From contig NZ_SZQL01000009.1 of NCBI RefSeq assembly GCF_005233845.1, positions 158,282-222,281 on the forward strand: 64,000 nucleotides of DNA, given 5' to 3'. The notes beneath the pieces are model-generated. The model saw only the letters and a program-made list of their open reading frames with translations. It was not told the DNA's origin and ran no database searches. This document shows, in pieces, positions 60,801 to 64,000 of this stretch. The translations under genes were made by a program, and so were the position numbers. This DNA is from Ilyomonas limi. Its GTDB lineage: Bacteria; Bacteroidota; Bacteroidia; Chitinophagales; Chitinophagaceae. Numbering within the stretch: position 1 is the first letter of the stretch; each line of letters begins with the position of its first letter.

Positions 60801-62952
60801 TCAATCACTCACTATCAACAGTACGCCGCAACAGTTTGACGCACCTATTCGTGTTGAATTTAACAACTTCCAGATTGCTACACTTACAAAGATGGCACAC
60901 CAGGATTCGCTCTTACTCGAAGGCGCTATCAATGGCAATGCCCTGGTAAGCAATGTAATGAAGAGCCCTTTTTTTACTTCGGACCTGCGGATTGATAATG
61001 TGATTTATAAAAGAGATACTATTGGTAATATCGCTGTAAAAGTAAACAATCAGGAAGCCAATACCTATGCTGCCAATGTAACTATACAAGGTAACAATAC
61101 CGATGTACAGCTCAATGGTAAATACTACACCGGCGAAAGCCGTATGGATTTGCAGTTGGCTTTGAACCGCCTCAACCTGGCTATTGTAAAGCCGTTTGCA
61201 GCAGGGCAGTTAACCGATATAGGTGGCGCGCTTAAAGGCAATGCAACCATCACCGGCACTATCAACCGGCCTTCGGTAAACGGTACTTTGAATTTTGATA
61301 GTGCTTTTGTGATACCGGCTATTACCGGCGAACGCCTTACCTTGCCCAACGAAAACATTGATATAGATAATCAGGGTATTCATTTTAATGAATTTACCAT
61401 GCGCGATACGCGCAACAATACTGCTATCCTGAATGGCGATATCCTCACTACCGATTTCAAAAATTACACTTTTGATCTCAACCTTAATGCACTCAATTTT
61501 CAGGCAGTAAATACACCTAAGAAAACCGACCAGTTGTTTTATGGCACCATGAATATTGATGCTGATATAGACGTAACCGGCAGCATGACCACACCTAAGA
61601 TAGATGGTACCCTGCGGGTGAATAAAGAAACCGATTTCACGCTGGTGCTGCCCAGCAACGACCCGGAGGTAGTGAGTCGCGAAGGGGTGGTTATTTTTGT
61701 AGATAAAGACCATCCTGAGCAAACGGAACAGAAACTGGCTATTCTTGATTCTATTGCGGCTAAAAGCGCGATGACCGGATTGGATGTAAGTGCCAATATC
61801 GAAACCGACAGTTTAGCCAATTTTACAGTAATCATAGACGAAAGAAACGGCGATTCACTTACCATACGGGGTGCTTCAGACCTTGCCGGCGGTATAGACC
61901 GTAGTGGTAAAGTAAGTCTCACTGGTACTTACACCGTGTCCGATGGTTCTTATAATATGTCGCTGAGTGTATTAAAGAAAAAGTTTGATATTGAACAAGG
62001 CAGCACACTTACCTGGACAGGCGACCCAACATCAGCAAACATTGATATAACCGCTTCTTATCTTGCCGATACGCCACCAATAGATTTAATGGAATCTTCA
62101 CTTTCAGGCAGGTCCGAAGCAGAGATAACGCGGTATAAAGAAAAGCTGCCCTTTAAGGTATTGCTGCACATGACCGGCGAATTGCTGAAGCCAATTATTA
62201 CATTTGACATTACACTGCCGGAAGAAGAACTGACCCGCTGGCCCGAAGTAGATACCAAGCTGCAGCAGGTACGAACCGATGAGTCGGAACTAAACAAACA
62301 GGTATTTGCACTCTTGCTGCTCGGCCGTTTTGTGCAGGAAAACCCACTTGAAAGCTCCGGCGGCGGTGGCGGTATAGAAGCCAGTGTACGCTCCAGCGCA
62401 AGCCGCCTGTTGAGCGAGCAATTAAATAAAATGGCCGGTAACCTTATCAAAGGCGTTGACCTCAACTTCGACCTGGAGAGCGGACAAGACTATTCCACCG
62501 GCACCGCGCAAAACAGCACCAATCTGAATGTAGGCGTAAGCAAAAAATTGCTGAACGACAGGATAAAGGTGAATGTAGGTAGCAATTTTGCCATCGAAAA
62601 TCCTTCGGGCAGCAACCGTGCACCCAGCACCATTGCCGGCGATGTATCTGTAGACTACCAGTTGAGTAGAGATGGTCGCTACCTGCTGCGTGTGTACCGC
62701 CGCAACGATTATGAAGGCGTAATAGAAGGCCAGGTAGTTGAAACAGGTGTCAGCTTTATCCTAACGTTTGATTATAACAAACTGAAAGAATTATTTGAAA
62801 ATCGTAAAGAGGTAAAAGTCATTCGCAAGCGCATAAGACAATCACGGAAGGAAGCAAGAAAAGCGAACAAAGAACAGGAAAAAGCAGACAACAGCATTGA
62901 CAAGCCAACAGAAAAAAATAAGAATGCTGATATTGATAAACAACAGCAATAA
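57856..62952 (+). CDS. tamB: TamB-like translocation/assembly module protein
   Basis: A protein of 1698 residues. It has an N-terminal membrane anchor (about 7-31) and an AsmA-like segment (IGTKVSIGKLRIDFPERIVLSNIYFEDQHKDTLLAGKEIRVD). A very long beta-taco region built of repeating strands follows, and the C-terminal TamB (DUF490) domain starts near residue 1280 (LSVLKKKFDIEQGSTLTWTGDP, then LLGRFVQENPL). The tail is basic and charged. TamB bridges the periplasm and helps deliver lipids or proteins to the outer membrane. The start is a TTG at 57856, since no in-frame ATG lies near. The TamL-like gene follows after 247 bp. Confidence 0.94.
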   Translation: MNRIVKRILVILGWIVGIVIFLVLLVFVAIQIPAVQNFAKNKAVAFLEKKIGTKVSIGKLRIDFPERIVLSNIYFEDQHKDTLLAGKEIRVDIALFKLLSNEVNVDYIGLDGIRANIYRMQPDTAFNYEYIVKAFASEQKDTTQKDTTSNLQFHLDKIVLHNIVATFKDDNTGNDVYFSLGNFETHINKFDLDHQVYGIPSIDIANINTRIYQYKPLVQEDTSYSGPQNPAESPEAPVINLGSLSLRNINFNYKNDVSALYTDLNLGELITHPDTLDITQLHIKLKDIALNNTRAKVVLGKTEEAQYTKEVVAQQTGEQLKNPWKFEIGTVSFNNNTFAFDNNANPKAPEGIDFSHLHIDSLTIQGDSLAFTPSVYAGNIRQISFKEQSGFDLRKLQTDFVYSDTGASLTNFVLQTDKTTLQNKIIATWPSLDAISKQPGNMYLNIDLTNSQIGVKDIITFMPTFKRNMRGRENAVLKLNTIVKGYVKDLSIPVFDISGYGNTVVDLSGRIKGLPNASTAYMDIDINQIRSTKADLLPFIPSKELANFRLPDNLFLKGYFRGNAKDFNTQLALRTNRGNIDVSGGMHPSKPYSVKAVVNRLDAGYLLKQEKNVGIISFDANVSGTGTNLKTANIRYALRVLSAQVKGYNYHDLDLNGTLSNGVAVINSNMNDPNITLNLDATADIKPKYPAVKLDLLVDTIDLHALHLVTDTMAFHGHVMADVPVSNIDSLIGSVYLNDLIITQGTNTYYADSLSLIADANAQQKSIVLQSNPINLNLVGQYKLTEIGTALQQTINQYYNLPGFKPQPFAPQNWELNGSVVPRGMLLQFVPTLKGSDSLALHVAFNSTANDLKLSLQDRMIIMNQLQIDSLNVMAQTNAEKLDVTANFDKLINGTFKLYNTALNAGIANNSLDFNANTKDLNDKTQFTLGGLLNQIKNGVQFSLKDSLLLDYQPWDVGENNFIRYDSVAGILVNNFSLSQNGQSLTINSTPQQFDAPIRVEFNNFQIATLTKMAHQDSLLLEGAINGNALVSNVMKSPFFTSDLRIDNVIYKRDTIGNIAVKVNNQEANTYAANVTIQGNNTDVQLNGKYYTGESRMDLQLALNRLNLAIVKPFAAGQLTDIGGALKGNATITGTINRPSVNGTLNFDSAFVIPAITGERLTLPNENIDIDNQGIHFNEFTMRDTRNNTAILNGDILTTDFKNYTFDLNLNALNFQAVNTPKKTDQLFYGTMNIDADIDVTGSMTTPKIDGTLRVNKETDFTLVLPSNDPEVVSREGVVIFVDKDHPEQTEQKLAILDSIAAKSAMTGLDVSANIETDSLANFTVIIDERNGDSLTIRGASDLAGGIDRSGKVSLTGTYTVSDGSYNMSLSVLKKKFDIEQGSTLTWTGDPTSANIDITASYLADTPPIDLMESSLSGRSEAEITRYKEKLPFKVLLHMTGELLKPIITFDITLPEEELTRWPEVDTKLQQVRTDESELNKQVFALLLLGRFVQENPLESSGGGGGIEASVRSSASRLLSEQLNKMAGNLIKGVDLNFDLESGQDYSTGTAQNSTNLNVGVSKKLLNDRIKVNVGSNFAIENPSGSNRAPSTIAGDVSVDYQLSRDGRYLLRVYRRNDYEGVIEGQVVETGVSFILTFDYNKLKELFENRKEVKVIRKRIRQSRKEARKANKEQEKADNSIDKPTEKNKNADIDKQQQ

Positions 62953-63199
62953 ACATTGCTAAAAGCATGGTGTAGAAATTGAAAGAGTTTGGTTTTATAT
63001 GTAAGTAAAAAGAAGCCGGGTTGCCCAGCATTGATGTAAAAAACTGCATCATGCAGCAAAGTTTACAATGCTGATATAATTTAAAACAATTAGCATTTAA
63101 ATAAAAAAGCACGAATCTATTTGGCTGAATGAAATTATTGGCGAATGCCTGAACAGTAAATATTAGTAGTAAACACATCAGGAATACGAACACGATTAC

Positions 63200-64000
63200 A
63201 TGAATTACAGACCTATTTATTTTTTAATTGCGGGCATGATGATGTTGCTGACAGCGTGCGACAATACAAAGTATTTGCCCACCGGCACTAATCTGTTTGT
63301 AGGCGCCAAGGTGAATATAAAGGCAGACCCTGCTATAAAAAAGAAAAACAGCAAATCGCTTGCCGGTGATTTGCACGACCTGGTGAGGCCAAAGCCTAAC
63401 TCCAAAATTTTAGGTGCGCGTATCAAGCTGTCGCTGTACAACAGTGTAGATACTCCTAAAGGCAAAGGGTTGCGTTATTTTATTAAATATAAATTGGGCG
63501 AACCGCCGGTAATTGCCTCGTACAGTGTGCTGGAAAAGAACCGTGAGGTAATGCAGAACTGGCTGGAAAACCGGGGCTATTTTCATGATACGGTAACACT
63601 CGATACCAATATTCAGCATAAAAAATTAACCGCTGTTTACAATGCGTACATTGGTCATCAATATACGATACGCAACATTAGCTTTCCGCAGGACTCCAGC
63701 ATACTCAGCAGGCGCATGCAAGGCAGGAACAGTAAGCGGGCCCTCAGACGTTCGCTGTTTAAAGAAGGCGCACCCTACGACCTCGATGTAGTGATGGCTG
63801 AACGCCAACGCATAGATGACCGCTTGAAAGACCGGGGTTTTTATTACTTTAATCCCGATTATCTTATTGCCGAAGTGGATTCTACCGTTGGTAATCACCA
63901 GGTGGATATTGCTATGCACGTAAAGGAAAGCACACCTGAAGGCGCCAGGCGACCGTATCACATTGACAGTGTAATTGTATATGCCGATTACGACATCAGC
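63200..64000 (+). CDS. TamL-like BamA/TamA family outer-membrane lipoprotein (3' end outside window)
   Basis: The visible 267 residues begin with a lipoprotein signal (YFLIAGMMMLLTAC, lipobox LTAC), followed by the usual DNTKYLPTG start of Bacteroidota BamA paralogues. POTRA-like modules follow (LGARIKLSLYN, VMQNWLENRGYFHDTV, YTIRNISFP, LKDRGFYYFNPDYL). The missing C-terminal part should hold the 16-strand beta-barrel. In Bacteroidota this lipidated TamA relative (TamL) pairs with TamB, and the gene order here matches. The gene is cut by the right window edge. Confidence 0.9.
   Translation, partial: MNYRPIYFLIAGMMMLLTACDNTKYLPTGTNLFVGAKVNIKADPAIKKKNSKSLAGDLHDLVRPKPNSKILGARIKLSLYNSVDTPKGKGLRYFIKYKLGEPPVIASYSVLEKNREVMQNWLENRGYFHDTVTLDTNIQHKKLTAVYNAYIGHQYTIRNISFPQDSSILSRRMQGRNSKRALRRSLFKEGAPYDLDVVMAERQRIDDRLKDRGFYYFNPDYLIAEVDSTVGNHQVDIAMHVKESTPEGARRPYHIDSVIVYADYDIS

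Noticed and set aside
1-64000. tRNA, rRNA, tmRNA, RNase P RNA and CRISPR arrays
   Set aside because: The spacers were read on both strands. No T-loop words, rRNA blocks or regularly spaced identical repeats with unique spacers were recognised, although a covariance-model search was not possible.

Overview
The window reads as a chromosomal segment of a Bacteroidota bacterium, most likely family Chitinophagaceae. Evidence: promoter boxes of the TAnnTTTG type (TATCTTTG, TACCTTTG, TACTTTTG) before many genes, a fused lpxC-fabZ gene, a fused E1 alpha/beta dehydrogenase, a TamB gene followed by a BamA-like lipoprotein (TamL type), SCO plus DUF420 genes, and several TTG starts. No rRNA, tRNA or CRISPR array was seen. 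Genus cannot be fixed from the sequence alone.

Layout. 1-3.1 kb (minus): polysaccharide export pair, a Wzz-like chain-length protein (cut by the window edge) and an SLBB outer-membrane export protein. 3.5-9.6 kb: polysaccharide deacetylase lipoprotein, Bax inhibitor-1/YccA membrane protein, PhoH ATPase, deoxyhypusine-synthase-like enzyme, two small secreted proteins, SMUG2-type DNA glycosylase. 9.6-17.7 kb (minus): Uma2 nuclease-like protein and the lipid A block (lpxA, lpxC-fabZ, lpxD, HD phosphohydrolase), interrupted by a lipid kinase and TerC. 17.9-23.5 kb: GH144-like glucanase, PadR regulator plus PspC-domain protein, glycosyltransferase. 23.6-25.4 kb: a 12-helix heme-copper/NnrS-like protein plus a DUF2249 protein under a candidate FNR/DNR-type box. 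25.5-42.5 kb: housekeeping and sugar genes (GNAT, E1 dehydrogenase, M23 peptidase, alaS, SDR, GH127, DUF420, SCO, kdsB, nitrilase, nagA, DUF92, SDR).

43.0-50.9 kb (minus) is the accessory region and the most interesting part. It holds an N6-adenine DNA methyltransferase of the MmeI/type IIL architecture without an evident nuclease motif, an overlapping pair of small genes (an HxH protein and a DUF1828 protein), a GTG-started SF2 helicase, and a GIY-YIG nuclease that overlaps the helicase gene. I read it as a candidate split restriction-modification or anti-phage system. Just upstream is an orphan antitoxin-like gene broken or recoded at an A6 run.

51.1-64 kb: lysS, an IS200/IS605-like transposase flanked by repeated hairpin modules, nadB, a lipid A acyltransferase-like gene, a four-gene overlapping cassette of small envelope proteins (YtxH, holin-like, basic protein, DUF5670), and tamB followed by the start of a TamL-like gene. 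Intergenic regions carry several unrelated families of degenerate 10-12 bp periodic repeats and one REP/MITE-like inverted repeat.
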